Origin: Chlorocebus sabaeus
Lineage: Eukaryota; Chordata; Mammalia; Primates; Cercopithecidae
Assembly (NCBI RefSeq): GCF_047675955.1
Contig: NC_132910.1
Span: 89,430,923 to 89,494,922 of the forward strand
Length of the DNA: 64,000 nucleotides
Direction: 5' to 3'
Part shown: in pieces, positions 36,680-49,000 of the stretch
How the letters are laid out: every line of letters starts with the position of its first letter
Numbering within the stretch: position 1 is the first letter of the stretch
The notes under the pieces: generated by a model
The model's input: the letters and a program-made list of their open reading frames with translations, nothing else
What the model was told of the DNA's origin: nothing
Database searches by the model: none
Program-made: the position numbers and the translations under genes

Positions 36680-37420
36680 CAGGCATTGCTTCTTCTTTTA
36701 TTTTTTGAGTTCCGGGGTACATGTGCAGGATGTGCAGGTTTGTTACATAAGTAAACGTGTACCATGGTGGTTTGCTGCACCTATCAACCCATCACCTAGG
36801 TATTAAGCCAAGTTAACATTAGCTCTTTTTCCTAATGCTCTCTCCCCCACATCCTCCCGCAACAGGCCCCAGTGTGTGTTGTTCCCCTCCCTGTATCCAT
36901 GTGTTCTCATTGTTCTCACTTATAATTGAGAACCTGCGCTGTTTGGTTTTCTGTTCCTGCATTAATTTGCTGAGGATAATGGCTTCCAGCTTCATCTATG
37001 TCCTTGCAAAGGACATGATCTTGTTTCGTTTTATGACTGCATAGTATTCCATGGTGTATATGTGCCACATTTTCTTTATACAGTCTATCATTGATGGGCA
37101 TTTGGGTTGATTCCATATCATCGTTATTGTGAATATTGCTCCAATGAACATATGCATTCACGTATCTTTGTAACACAATGATTTATATTCCTTTGGGTGT
37201 ATACCCAGTAATGGGATTGCTGGGCCAAATTGCATTTCCAGTTCTAAATCTTTGAGGAATCATCACACTGTCTTGCACAATGGTTGAAATAATTTCCATT
37301 CCACCAACAGTGTAAAAGTGTTCCTATTCCTCCACAACCCCGCCAGCATTTGTTGCTTCATGGCTTTTTAACAATCACTATTCTGATTGGTGTGAGATGA
37401 TATCTCAGGCCTTGCCTCTT
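36680..37420 (-). mobile_element. Short 5'-truncated L1PA with target-site duplication
   Basis: The reverse strand gives the last part of ORF2 plus 3' UTR ('gtacatgtgcaggatgtgca' is the complement of the L1 3' end). It is flanked by a 15-bp duplication matching at 13 positions (36680-36694 and 37406-37420, 'caggcattgcttctt' versus 'caggccttgcctctt'), so both ends of this 0.7-kb insertion are defined. There is no intact frame. Confidence 0.92.
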
Positions 37421-37584
37421 GATGCTATTAACCATCTGCTCACGTATTCCCCTAAAGCAAACTTTGATCAGCAGAGGTAAAGGACACAGGAACCAGGAGG
37501 CCTCAGTTCTAGTTTTGTTATGCTCTAAATTCATTTTGCTGCCTAAATTAATAGACTTTGAGAAAGCTCCAACCTCTCTACCAT

Positions 37585-37924
37585 TCAATTTCTTTTTTTT
37601 TTTTTCTTTTTTTTTCTTTTTTTTTTTTTTTTGAGACAGAGTCTCACTCTGTCACCCAGTCTGGAGTGCAATGGCACGATCTCGGCTCACTGCAACCTCT
37701 GCCTCCCGGGTTCAAGTGATTCTCCTGCCTCAGCCCCCTGAGTAGCTGGGATTACAGGCACCTGCCACCAGGCCCGGCTAATTTTTTGTATTTTTAGTAG
37801 AGACGGGGTTTCACCGTGTTGGTCAGGCTGGTCTCGAACTCCTGACTCCAGGTGATCCACCCACCTCGGCCTCCCAAAGTGCTGGGATTACAGGCATGAG
37901 CCACCGTGCCCGGCTCAATTTCTT
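37585..37924 (-). mobile_element. AluS, full length, exact target-site duplication
   Basis: A long interrupted T-run (37595-37632), then a low-divergence reverse Alu ending 'gccaccgtgcccggc'. The exact 10-bp duplication TCAATTTCTT flanks it (37585-37594 and 37915-37924). The conserved body suggests a relatively young Alu for this window. Confidence 0.96.
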
Positions 37925-38225
37925 ATTTTAAAAAGTATAGGAAAATTAGAGTAAACCAAAATTTTGCAAAAGGTATCCTAAAGGCTGTTAGTAGATACTG
38001 CTTGAAAATAGGTGGCAGGGGAGGAAGTAGCAGGGGGTGACCCACGGTCAAATTAATGTACTTCACATTTGAGTTAAATCGTGTGAAAGTTTATTTCCTA
38101 CTGATGTATATTTTAATTATCCAAGAGTAGGTATAGAGTATATAGTGTTCCTTAATGTTATTAGAACAAGGAATCACTGTTTAAAAGAGTATCTAATTGA
38201 ATTAGTGACCCTCAGAACACATGTC
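37925..38225. other. Single-copy sequence
   Basis: Nothing recognised. Confidence 0.35.
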
Positions 38226-38532
38226 AAAAGTGAAATTCTGTGTAGTCTCCTGAGAGATGAAATATGTCCTTCAAAATAATTTCACCACAATACATTTTCT
38301 GACTCAGGGGATTTTTGTCAGTTTGGTCTCAAGGCAAACATTGAGTGTAAAGAAATAAAATGCAATGATAATGATACAGGGATGGCAAATTCCATTGGCT
38401 AATATTCTATGTTTATGTGGAATAATGAACTAATTCAAGATTTTAATATACTAAAGTATTTAAAATTTAAATTATTGCAGTGATTACATAGTTTCCTATT
38501 GCTGTTATAACAAATAACCACAGACTTAGTGG
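38226..38532 (+). repeat. Left arm of a long imperfect inverted repeat
   Basis: The reverse complement of this 307-bp arm aligns end to end with 38893-39206. For example 'gatgaaatatgtccttcaaa' here and its complement at 39157-39176 are identical. The outer part is not a recognised repeat; the innermost about 50 bp ('tttcctattgctgttataac') is the complement of an MLT1-type LTR end. Confidence 0.93.
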
Positions 38533-38892
38533 TAGATCATATGATGCATTAGTTTTCTATTGCTGTGTAACAAAATACCCCACACTGTGACTCAGAGTCC
38601 TGTGTCACAATGTCAATGTCAATCTAGGTGTCAGCCAGCACTGAGTCATCCAAAAACTGGACTGGGACTGGAGGATTCACTTGGCCCCCACCGTTGCTGG
38701 TTTTGAAGCTGGAGGAGGGGGCCAGTGATGCCAGTGGTCTTTAAAAGCTGGAAAAGGCAAGAAAATAAAATCTCCCCTACGTTCCTCAGGAAGAAAGCAG
38801 CCTTCAGATGCTTTGATTTTAGCTCTGAGAGACTCATGTTGAACTTCTGATCTATGAAGCTGTAAATACACATAAATTTCTGCTCTTTGAAG
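38533..38892 (+). repeat. Spacer of the inverted repeat, with MLT1-like LTR sequence
   Basis: 360 bp. From about 38745 it reads like the 3' half of an MLT1 LTR ('gctggaaaaggcaagaaaat', 'ttcctcaggaagaaagcagc', then 'cactaagtctgtggttgtta' running into the right arm). The left part, from 38550, resembles a reversed LTR end ('gttttctattgctgtgtaac'). Confidence 0.6.
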
Positions 38893-39206
38893 CCACTAAG
38901 TCTGTGGTTGTTATAGCAGCAATCAGAAATGATGCAATCACTGTAGTAATTTAATTTTTAATACTTTAGTATGTTAAAATCTCGAATGAGTTCATTATTC
39001 CACATAAATAGAGAATATTATCTAATGGAATTTGCAGTCTCTGTATCATTAGCACTGCGTTTTATTTCTTTATATTAATACTCAAGGTTTGCCTTGAGAC
39101 CAAGTTGACAAAAATCAAAATCTCCTGAGTCAGAAAATGTATTGTGGTGAAATTATTTTGAAGGACATATTTCATCTCTCAGGAGACGACACTGAATTTC
39201 ATTTTT
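38893..39206 (-). repeat. Right arm of the inverted repeat
   Basis: 314 bp, reverse complementary to 38226-38532 apart from scattered substitutions and a few small gaps. The longest unbroken matches are toward the outer end. Confidence 0.93.
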
Positions 39207-39929
39207 AACAACAATTCTTGCGGAAACTGTTAGAAGAGATGGGACTTAAAAATTGCAAGGACAAGTCTGAATAGGACAGAAGGTTGAAAATGCCCACTTA
39301 AAAATAAACTTTATTGTTCAAAAATTTGTGTATAAAAATAGTTGAAACCATTTTATGTCAGTATTGGAGTTAAATCAGGGTAGAAAAGAAGATATTAACT
39401 TACCCAGTAAAATGTACTTAATACTTATCATTTGAAACATGTTTTCATTTGAACACCTAATAGCAATGTAGTATAAAGTTTAGGGGAGACTATAAAGAAG
39501 CTTAAGACCTAATCGCTAATCTTGGAACATGGACAACCTAAATGAGAATACAAGACAAAATATTAAACATTAAATTACAGTTAAAATTGATATCGGAAGA
39601 AATGACAAACTAACGGGTGATTAATTTCCAAATAAATGATTCAGAGAATAAATTATATAGTACTTCAAATGAAGGAAATGTGATCAAAGAGACAAGGAAA
39701 AACACCATAATGTAGATGGTATTATATCTAGGTCTTTAAAATGGCAAGAAATTGTATAGTATAAAGAGGAAAGGAATGCTAAGCAGCTGCTTTAGAGGTA
39801 GGAAAATACTTACATCATTATACAAATCACCCTGCATTATAGTTATGGGTTACCTGTTTAGGAATTGCTTGAAGACAAGATCATGTTTCACATTTGTACA
39901 CCAGAATTTACGCAAGTCCCAAGCACATA
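39207..39929. other. Single-copy sequence
   Basis: No gene or repeat recognised. Confidence 0.35.
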
Positions 39930-40610
39930 GTACAAACTCCATACTTATTTTTATTGTATATATTTCAGGTATATAACATGATGTTTTCATATACAAAGTG
40001 AAATGATTACAACAAGTAAGCAAATTTTACATCACCTTCCATAGTTAATTTGTGTGTTTGTGTGTGTATGCGTGTGTGTGAGTGTCAAGAGCATGCAAAA
40101 TATATTCTCATCACAAATTTTTAATACGATATTATTCATAGTCCTCCTGCAACACATTAGCACTCCAAACTTATTCCTCGTACATAGCAACAAGTTTTAT
40201 CCTTTGAACTACATCTCCCTATTTTCTTTGCTTCCCTGCTCCTGGTAAACACTATTCTACTGTTTCTATGTATTTGATTTTTTTTCCTTTTAAGATTCCA
40301 CATATAAATGAGATCATGCCACATTTGTCTTTCTGGGTCTGGCTTACTTCGCTTAGCATAATGTTCTCCAGGTTCATTATGGTTGTCAGTATGTCCTTTT
40401 TTAAGGCTGAAAAATACTCTTCTCTGTGTGTATATCATAGCATTTTTATCCGTTCTTCAGCAACAGACACAGGTTCTTTCCGTGCCTTGGCTATTGTGAA
40501 TAATGCTGCTGTAAACATGGCAGCACAGATATCTCTATGAGATATTGATTTCATTTTCTTTAGGTACATATCCAACAAAGGGATTCCTTAGTCATATGTA
40601 GTTCTACTCG
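39930..40610 (-). mobile_element. Old L1 (L1MA/L1MB-like) 3' end
   Basis: The reverse strand has the 3' UTR ('attgtatatatttcaggtat' is the complement of its end) and the ORF2 end. The sense strand 'ggctattgtgaataatgctg' at about 40488 is the familiar antisense of the L1 ORF2 C-terminus. A GT repeat (40050-40084) is embedded where L1M elements often have one. Confidence 0.85.
40050..40084. repeat. Imperfect (GT)n microsatellite
   Basis: 'gtgtgt' repeats with T and C interruptions inside the L1 3' UTR. Confidence 0.85.
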
Positions 40611-42949
40611 ATAAATATTTAGTGAGTGAGACAGATGACTGTTAAAACAGTGAAGTGATACTGAAAAAAATTTTTTTCACAAAAATAAATCTGAAAGTAT
40701 TTTATGAGATGAATTGAAATCCAAAAAGAGACTTAGATCCCTGTTAAAAGGTTGTATTAACTTTCTGAGAAGAAGACAATAAAAACATGAACTGAGGGTT
40801 GACAATGAGAAAGGAGGGGATCTAAGAGGATCTAAGACACAACAATAAGAAGGAAACGACATAATTTGATGAATCTTTAGATCTTGAGGCAAAAGGAGAG
40901 TCAAGACAAAGTTCGAAATTTGGATCCCATCTAACCATAATAGTGATGCTTCAGTTAACAAGAATGAGGAATCGAGAATGAGAAGACAATTTTAAGGAAC
41001 TTCAAAATGGTGAGTGAAGTATGATAGATATGAAACACACAAGCACCGTGGGAGTGTGTTCCAGTAATTCAGGAGGAAGGATATAAACTTGAGAGCTATT
41101 TCACACAAATCGTAATTGGAGCCATGTGAGAGGATGAGATTACCAATGAACACCAAGAAGGAAAAGAGTAAAGACACAATTTAGGAAGCTCCTGCATTTA
41201 AAGAAATAAAGGAAAAAAGAGAAGCTAGCAAAGGAAAGAGAAAAAGCAGAGATGCCCACAGGAGGCATGGGACAGATACAACAGGTCAGCAGTCAGGGCC
41301 AACTCCTTCAAAGTGAGAAAAGGGGTCTTCCCATTTAGGAAGTGGTTTTGGATTCGTGTTAGGTGGCAACTTGTGACCACGGAGGAAGTACTTTCAGAGG
41401 AATGACTAAGAGAGCAATTAAAATCATGTATCTCAAAAATCTTTTTGATTCTGAAATTTATTAAACCAAAAATTGACATTTGGAAACTATAATAATGGCA
41501 CTCTCCAATAAGAAGTATCCAATATCCCATCACACCTTCACTTCTATAATTTCTCCTGGGTGTATATTCAAAGTAGCCCAAGTAACTGCATGTTAGTGGA
41601 GCAGTTAATGGCCAACATGCCCATCCATCTGTGTAAGCTCAGGTGTGTGTGTACTGGAGGGCTAGGGTTCCCTACACCTTGAATCCAGTGAGGTTGAGAA
41701 CAGAAAGGACCCAGGAAATTCAATTTTATCCTGGTAGGAACAGAGATCTATAATCTAGGTGATCCCAGTGCTCTTCTAGTAGGGCATTCAAGTAAATTGT
41801 GGGCATTTCTTTATTCTTTTGGCAAAGAGCACCTAATGTCTGAAGCACAGAAGAAAGATAGTCACCCCTCTCCCAATCAAATGATTGATGCAGTAACATT
41901 TTCCCATGATATACACCATGATATAGAATAGAAACAGTTTCTTTTAAGACAAGGACTACCTTTACCAAATTTGTAGTAAGAATATAGAGTGTGCCTGTAA
42001 GATGAAAACACGTTAAATTAGCAAAACTTTGGGTTCAAAAAGGTGTGTCTCACACGCCAGTAGATGAAGTACACTGCCTCCGCTCATGCTGACATTTTTG
42101 TCAACACACTCTGCTGATTATTCAGGATAACATTTTTCATAATTGGCAAGGCCATGCCCCCTGCGTGGACTTTCCCAGTGAATGTTGAAAATTGCTAAAT
42201 ACAATTTATATAATTTATTTTTGTCAATGACCTTATTAGTACTTCCACTGCCGAACTGTATTTGTGGGTGGATGTGTGTATGAAAATGCAGCCTTGACTT
42301 TTTCAAAAAAGAAGTTATATAACTTTACACTTCATAAATTTAACAACCAAAATGTTATCTGTAAAAAGTGTTTCAGAGAAGCACTGTTTTACCACTGACT
42401 GGTTTGATGGGAGTTGATTAGATAATGGTTTTTCATCTGTGTGTTTTTACTGATACTGGCCACATTCCAGTTGGCTGCTAAGGTGTCTAAATGCTCCCAA
42501 ACAAAAATTACCCATAAAACCTGTGACAGAGTTCTCTGAGATCATGGATACAGATCACTGCACATCTGGATGGGTTGTTTTGACTGAGTTTATAATGTCA
42601 CATCCCTTGTAAACATGATACACCTGTCTCTGTTTAACAGATAGTTTTTGAAGCTAAAGCATTTATTTTCTCCCAGAACTCAGCAATGCCACATTATTTA
42701 CCGATATTAAACCTGGGAGTCACTAAAACATTCCAGGATTCCAACTATTTCATCTTCAGCTACAATAACCCTTTGCTTAGGTAAATTAGCAGGAAAAAAA
42801 TCTGCTTTATTTTGTCATAAAAGGGGAAGTAAAGGAGAGACAATGAGAGAATCAAATAGTTACAGGTTTCCATTACCTTTTAGAGATTAAAGACAGAGAT
42901 TTGTAACTATTTTCATGTTTTACATGCTCAAAGTTATGTTTGCTGTTAG
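40611..42949. other. Single-copy sequence
   Basis: No recognised gene or repeat over about 2.3 kb. Frames at 40677-40961, 41225-41581 and 41726-41968 lack domains and splice context. Confidence 0.35.
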
Positions 42950-43125
42950 TGTTACAAAGAATCAATCACAAAAAACCTTCCGTGAGCATCAAGTATATAC
43001 AAGGCACTGTGCAACAGACTTACAAATCTACAAAGAAGTGTTGTCACACTGCTCCAGACGGGCTTACAACCCATTTAGGGGGATAGGATTGACAAACACG
43101 AAAAGATACTAAACTGGACAGTAAA
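42950..43125 (-). repeat. L2 LINE fragment
   Basis: 'gagcatcaagtatatacaag' then 'gcactgtgcaaca' is the complement of the L2 'cctggcacatagtaggtgct' region, and a 'gggcttacaacccatttagg' segment follows. Confidence 0.6.
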
Positions 43126-43754
43126 TAGGTGTCAATCATGTGCAAGGTGGGAATAAAGCAGCTGATGAATGGCAGGTGCCTGGGTCCATAGGAAACAAGG
43201 ATGAAAGCTACCCTTTGATTTAAGACCTGATCTGCTGCCTGCCGAGTCAATCACTGGTTGCTACTGTGCCCCTCATCTCAAAATCACTGACTTCAAATGA
43301 GCCACTTTATTAGTGTAGGCCTCAGGATTTATTTGCAGCCAGGGCCACAAAATACATATCAGATTTTCAGCTTCTCATCCCCAGCGTTCTGCTGCTAAGC
43401 CCCGACTACAGACTTCCATTCCCAAGGTGCATACACATACTCACACTCATCTCTATATTTACTGGATATATCAATCAAAATAATAACATTAGGAAGGAAA
43501 CGTTGGTGCCAATACTTATATACTGCTAGGGCATTTGGAGTTGGGGTTTGAGTAATTTTCAGAAAAAACCCTTGGGGGCGTAGCTTCATAATTATGATGT
43601 ATATAAAGTGGTGTAAGACAGCAGCATGGAAGATGAACAGTTTCTGAAGAAGAAAACACACTCATGGATTTTCTTTGTGACTATAAGACTTAACTGTTAT
43701 AATTCAGTATTGGTGGATTAAAAATTGATCTTAACTCTTAGATCTTCTCATAAT
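43126..43754. other. Single-copy sequence
   Basis: Nothing recognised. Confidence 0.35.
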
Positions 43755-43900
43755 TCATTACTCCATTCCAAATACCTTTATCCAATACCTACTGTATGCC
43801 AGGTTCTGTGTGTGATAGGCACTGGGAAGACAAAGGTTAACCCATCAGTCTCTGCACCCAAGAAGCTTGCAGTTTAGTGGGGGAGAGACAAGAAAATAAG
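43755..43900 (-). repeat. L2 LINE fragment, 3' end
   Basis: 'caatacctactgtatgccag', 'gtgataggcactgggaagac' and 'agcttgcagtttagtggggg' form the reverse complement of the L2 terminal region. Confidence 0.7.
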
Positions 43901-44127
43901 CTATGGAGAAGGAAGCATGTGATTCCACAGGAGCACAGAAGAAGAAAGGAGGAAAACCAAGAGGGAATGATGCGTGAGATGAATATTTAAAAGATAAAAA
44001 GAAAGGAAAAGACACAGCAGGAAAAGACAACACGTGTTGTAGTTTCATGGGAGCCCCAAAATAACACCCCTTTTCTCAAAATAATAATTAATTGAGACAT
44101 AATCCAAAGAAGACAGCAAAGGGGGAC

Positions 44128-44493
44128 TGTTATAAACTGAGTGTTTCCCCTCAAAATTCATATGTTGAAATCCTAACCCCCACTGGCATGGCATTAGGAG
44201 GTACTAGGAGGTGGGGCCTTTGGGACGTGATTAGGTCGTAAGAGTGGAGGAGTCATAAATAGGATGTCTTTGCAAAAGGGACCCTGAGAATTTCTTCATC
44301 CCTTTCTTCTATGTAATGGTACAGAAAGAAATTGGCAACCTGGAGGAGGGCCCTCATGAAAACCTGACCGTGCTGGCACCCTGATCTTGGACTTCCAGCC
44401 CGCAGAACTGTGGGAAACAAATCTATGTTGTTTATAGTCCCCTCAGTCTATGTCTATGGTAGTTTGTTACAACACCCCCAACTGATTGAGACA
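44128..44493 (+). repeat. ERVL-MaLR LTR (MLT1 group), copy A
   Basis: From 'tgttataaactgagtgtttc' to 'aactgattgagaca' (366 bp), with 'aattcatatgttgaaatcct', 'aggtggggcctttgggacgt', 'ctgatcttggacttccagcc' and 'gtttgttacaacaccccc'. It is the same LTR type and orientation as 45002-45366. Confidence 0.85.
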
Positions 44494-45001
44494 GGAGCCA
44501 CGAAGAAAACCTTAAAAAGAGGCTCAGGTGGAGGATACAGGTGGCATGTGGGGCAAGCGGACTCTAGACTCTAATCGTGATTTGGTCAGACAACCAGTTG
44601 CAGGCAATGCTGGACCAGGAGAACATGAGGAGTCAAGGAGAATGGACCAGCTCCTGATAAAAAGAAAGAGAAGGAGCCGGCATACTCATGATCACTTTCT
44701 CTTTCCAAACCCTCCGACTAGAGAAGCCACAATCTACCTGCTCTGGAGTGAAGAGTGTGAGGACATGAAAAGGGAAATAAAGTCAGGAATGTTACTCTAG
44801 CAGAACTTCCTCCCTCATCATAGAAACACCAGACTAGAGAAAGAAATATTATTCCCTAACATTGTGCAAATGCATAGACATGGAAGAGTGTGGCATGACA
44901 TGAGAGAGAAGCCTTCAGTAAGCTGACATGGCTGAAATGAAGTACATATGAACAGATGTAGCTGAGGATGAGGCTGTTAGAGGCCATCCCATAAAGCACT
45001 G
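44494..45001. other. 508 bp between two MaLR LTRs
   Basis: Not recognisably MaLR internal sequence. The frame at 44528-44800 (90 codons) has no known domain. It is either a shrunken, decayed internal region or ordinary DNA between two independent solo LTRs. Confidence 0.4.
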
Positions 45002-45366
45002 TGTTGTGGGCTGAATGATAGTATCTCCTCAAAATTCATATGTCGAAACCTCATCTCCTAATGGGATGTTATTAGGAGGTAGGGTCCTTGGGAAGTAATG
45101 AGGATTCAATGAGGTTGTGAGATTAGAGCCTTCATAAACCTGATTAGTGTCCCTAGAGAGTCCCCAAAGAGCTTGCTCTCTCTTCACCATGTAAGGATAC
45201 AGTGAAAAGTCAGCAGTTTGCAACCCAGAAGAGAGCCCTCACCAGAACCTGACCATGCTGGCACCCTGATCTCAAACTTCCAGCTTCCGGAACTGGGAGA
45301 AATACATAGCTGTTATTTTAAAAGCCTAGTCTATAGTACTTTATTATAGCATCCCAAATTAAGACA
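45002..45366 (+). repeat. ERVL-MaLR LTR (MLT1 group), copy B
   Basis: From 'tgttgtgggctgaatgatag' to 'cccaaattaagaca' (365 bp). The flanks 'cactg' (44997-45001) and 'tattg' (45367-45371) could be a decayed 5-bp duplication differing by two C/T changes, favouring an independent solo LTR. Confidence 0.85.
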
Positions 45367-45779
45367 TATTGAAAACAAGAAACCAGAAATTCTGTATATT
45401 TTAGACAGCATGACCACAATATGAAGAACTTATTCCTTATACCAAATATAATCAGTTTTAATACTCTTAGGCCTGTGACCAAATGTTGGTGATGCTTTCA
45501 TTCTGTAGGGAATATACAAGTTACCAAGAGCCAGCAGGCAAATAATGGCTAAATGATGGAAATAGTATGAATAATACTAACTAGAAGCAACAAACCATCC
45601 CTTCTGCCTGTCTATTCCTTTTTAGTGTCTTCTAAACCACAGTGTTACTGTGAAAGTTTTAAAGTGGTATACAGTTATAGAAATTTTATTTTCTGTATCA
45701 TCAATCATTCTTAAGAATGTGAGTGGACATAGTTTTAAAGTTATTAAATGTTGACTATATTATTAAAAAAAAAAGATCA

Positions 45780-46072
45780 GGCTGGCCGCGGTGGCTCACG
45801 CCTGTAATCCCAGCACTTTGGGAGGCCGAGGCAGGTAGATCATGAGGTCAGGAGTTCAAGACCAGCCTGGACAAGATGGTGAAACCCCATCTCTACTAAA
45901 AATACAAAAAATTAACTGGGCTTGGTGACAGCACCTGTAGTCCCAGCTACTCGGGAGGCTGAGGCAGAGAACTGCTTGAAACTGGGAGGCAGAAGTTGCA
46001 GTGAGCCGATACCATGCCACTGCACTCCAGCCTGGGCAACAGAGCAAGACTCCATCTCAAAAAAAAAGATCA
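45780..46072 (+). mobile_element. Alu, full length, with target-site duplication
   Basis: 'ggctggccgcggtggctcac' through 'gcaagactccatctc' plus A-tail. AAGATCA is repeated on both sides (45773-45779 and 46066-46072). Confidence 0.95.
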
Positions 46073-49000
46073 ATTCTGCCAAAACATTTCCTCTCAACTT
46101 CCAGCAAAATTAAGATTTTGTTTTGGCCAACGGAAACAACTTCTGAAGGGATGAAGGGACATTAATACAATTGTTTTTATTAACTGCATTGTTGAGTACC
46201 CTAAAACATTTTGTCTGGTTTTATCTATAAAAGATAATATGGAAGGCCTTAAATAAAAGTGTGTAATGTGTGTATGTGTGTATGCACATGTCTGTGTGTG
46301 TATAAGAGACAAACATGAGGTACTTCAAATTCTTTTCAGAAGAAAATGTTTAAATGTTTAAAAATAAGAAGTTAAACATAAATACATACACGTAAACACC
46401 AAATACAAAGCAAAAACATTCTAACAGTGGTCCTCTGTTGTTTCTCTGTCCATTAAATAAAAATTGCATCCGCCTGAAGTTTTCTCCTCTAATGGTACTC
46501 AAAGATCCCGAACAGAAAACAAAGTACAGGTGCCTTTATTTGCATAGTGTCACCTCACCTAAAGAAAATCCCTCCCCTGTTCCTCTCCACTCTCCTGGGC
46601 TAGGGAAGTCCTTTGATTCTTGCTGCTGAAGTTCCTGTTTGCTCTCAGTATTGTTTGATCACTCAGGGCACAACAGAACAGCATGTAGCTGTTGCCTTTT
46701 TGGCACCGGCTTGATATTCAGCAGTAGGTGGTTTCTCACCAGTTTGGTTTTTGCTTTAGGACAATGAGTGACAAGATGTTAGTTCACACAGCACGACTTA
46801 TGTAACTTACAAAAGAAAAAGATCAGGCTGGAGGTTTGTTCAGCAAATCAGCAAGATTTTCAAAACAAGAATAAAAGTCTTTTCCCTGCGTCTCAAAATA
46901 AGGTTGACTTGGCCAAACTAAAAAAGGGCAACTCAGTCAAGAAAATGAATCGATATGTTGGGTTAATGCCATTCAAAATAGCCAGACTGGATTCCCTAAA
47001 GATGTCTTTTAGGTGGAGGGGGTTGAAAACAGAAAATATTATTTATCAATGTGTTTATTTATTTACACAGTGGCCATGTTACTATAAGGAGTCTAAACCT
47101 AGAGGAACAAAAGTTCTGCCCCAGAGTTTCAAGAAACTAAAATTACATGGGAAAATTTTGCTTGATTCTAATAAACTCACGTAAATGCTTGTGTCTTGCT
47201 TAGAGTATTTTTAGCTCCACAAAGATTGGTTGTTAGAAAGTCAAACATTCCTTCACATGAAAGCACTGTAATAGTCATTTTTTAATTTGGGAACTAGTGT
47301 ATTTGAGGTGTCAGTTGTGATTTGTTTTCACAGCTACAGGGAAAACTTCCTGAGAAGTCGTATAATAATTGTGAAATCTCAGAGTCTAGATTTCTGAATG
47401 AATCATGAATGTTCACATTTGACTCTTCCTCTTTGCTTCCTAGAAATAACAGTCACATAGCAAGAAAAATTTCCAAGATTGTTCAATGTTTAATTACTAT
47501 GTTTTCATGAGTGTTTTTCTAAAAAAAATAGAGTCTATGCATTCCTCTGGAGTCTGTAATTCTGACCTCAATATTCTTTCCTATAGTTATGTCTTAAGGG
47601 GACAATGTTTCCCCACATTTAAAAAGGCAGGTTGGTTTTGACAGGCAATTTGTTGCCCATACCCACTACCCACTAGCCATATAGATATATTCTTTTTTAG
47701 GACTGTCACCCAATATAATAATACACATGTAGGATTTTTCCCCTTATACCTCTAAGAAGTTAACATTTTCCACATACCTTTGAAAACAAAGTAAAAGCAA
47801 AATAGCTTCCATAACAATTTTACAATCTGAGTTTTAAAATATAACTAGAAGTCAAATACATTGAAAAGCCAATGAAACATGGTTTCAGGAAGCTAAAAGC
47901 AAATGCACATCTTTTATATAGCAAGGTTCTATATTTTTCTAAGTCAGAAAAAGTATTAGAAGGGTTATTAGCAGTAAATAAAGCATAAAGGTAGGGTCAT
48001 ACCATGGAACAGTCATTGTGTTAGTAACAAAAGAAATGGACTCATGCGAGCTTACCACTAACCACTTGATCTCTCTGACTTGACCTTTCTGAGATGCTGG
48101 ACAATAGCTGCTCTATTCACCCACTAGACCAGGTGGTTGTGAAGTTCAACTCGCATCATGTATGTAATGGTGCTTCACAAATTGTAACATACTTAGAAAA
48201 AGGTTAGGAGTTATTGTGTAAATGTGAGGTGTTATGATTTTGTTAAGATGAGGTGAAAGCTGCTATTCTTATTCTTCTATTCTCACTTTAATTCCTTATA
48301 AAAGAGAATGACTTAAAAAGTCAATTCATGATAATAAAATCTCCATGAATCAAAGTAGCAATATTTTCAACTTATTTCTTAAGTTCTCACTTCCATCCTG
48401 TAACCCAGTTATGTCACATAACCCTATGCTTTTAGATATGGAAAGAATATTTGTCATTTTGTAGTCCCAAATCATAATATTATAGACAAGGAGACAGAGG
48501 TACAGATATAAAATGGTATGACTAAGGTTGTGCCTAAAAGGACCTCGCCATAAGCATAAGAAGTCAGTAGGCAGTGAAGAGTGAGGATTCCTTCTCAATG
48601 TTTTGGCTACCACTGTGGCTGATGATAGTTTTAAGAAACAGTACTGGAGTCATTGATGGCCAATAGGTATCTGCAAGAGCACAAACATCATTTCTATGAA
48701 AGTTACAAATAACAATCAAATTTTGTCACCTGTTTTGTTTTGCTTGAAAAGTGTCCATGCTGATTGAACAAACACATTCAGGCACGGCACATCTGTGCTA
48801 TGTAGTGCTGCATAGCTTTCATCACCCTAAGGCTGTTCGTTGAGAGAGACCAGCTTCATGCTGAACTCAGCATGAGGACAACAGGGCAGGACACCAATTA
48901 GTGGAGGCATTTGCACCAACTTGACAGAACACTGTGCAGGGAAGTTCACGGGAACCAAAGCAATAGTGAAAGCATGTCCTTTGGCAGTAAATAATTAAAC

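Noticed and set aside
40268..40540. 90-codon forward frame with hydrophobic stretches
   Set aside because: It is the antisense of an L1 ORF2 C-terminus; the apparent membrane character comes from reverse reading.
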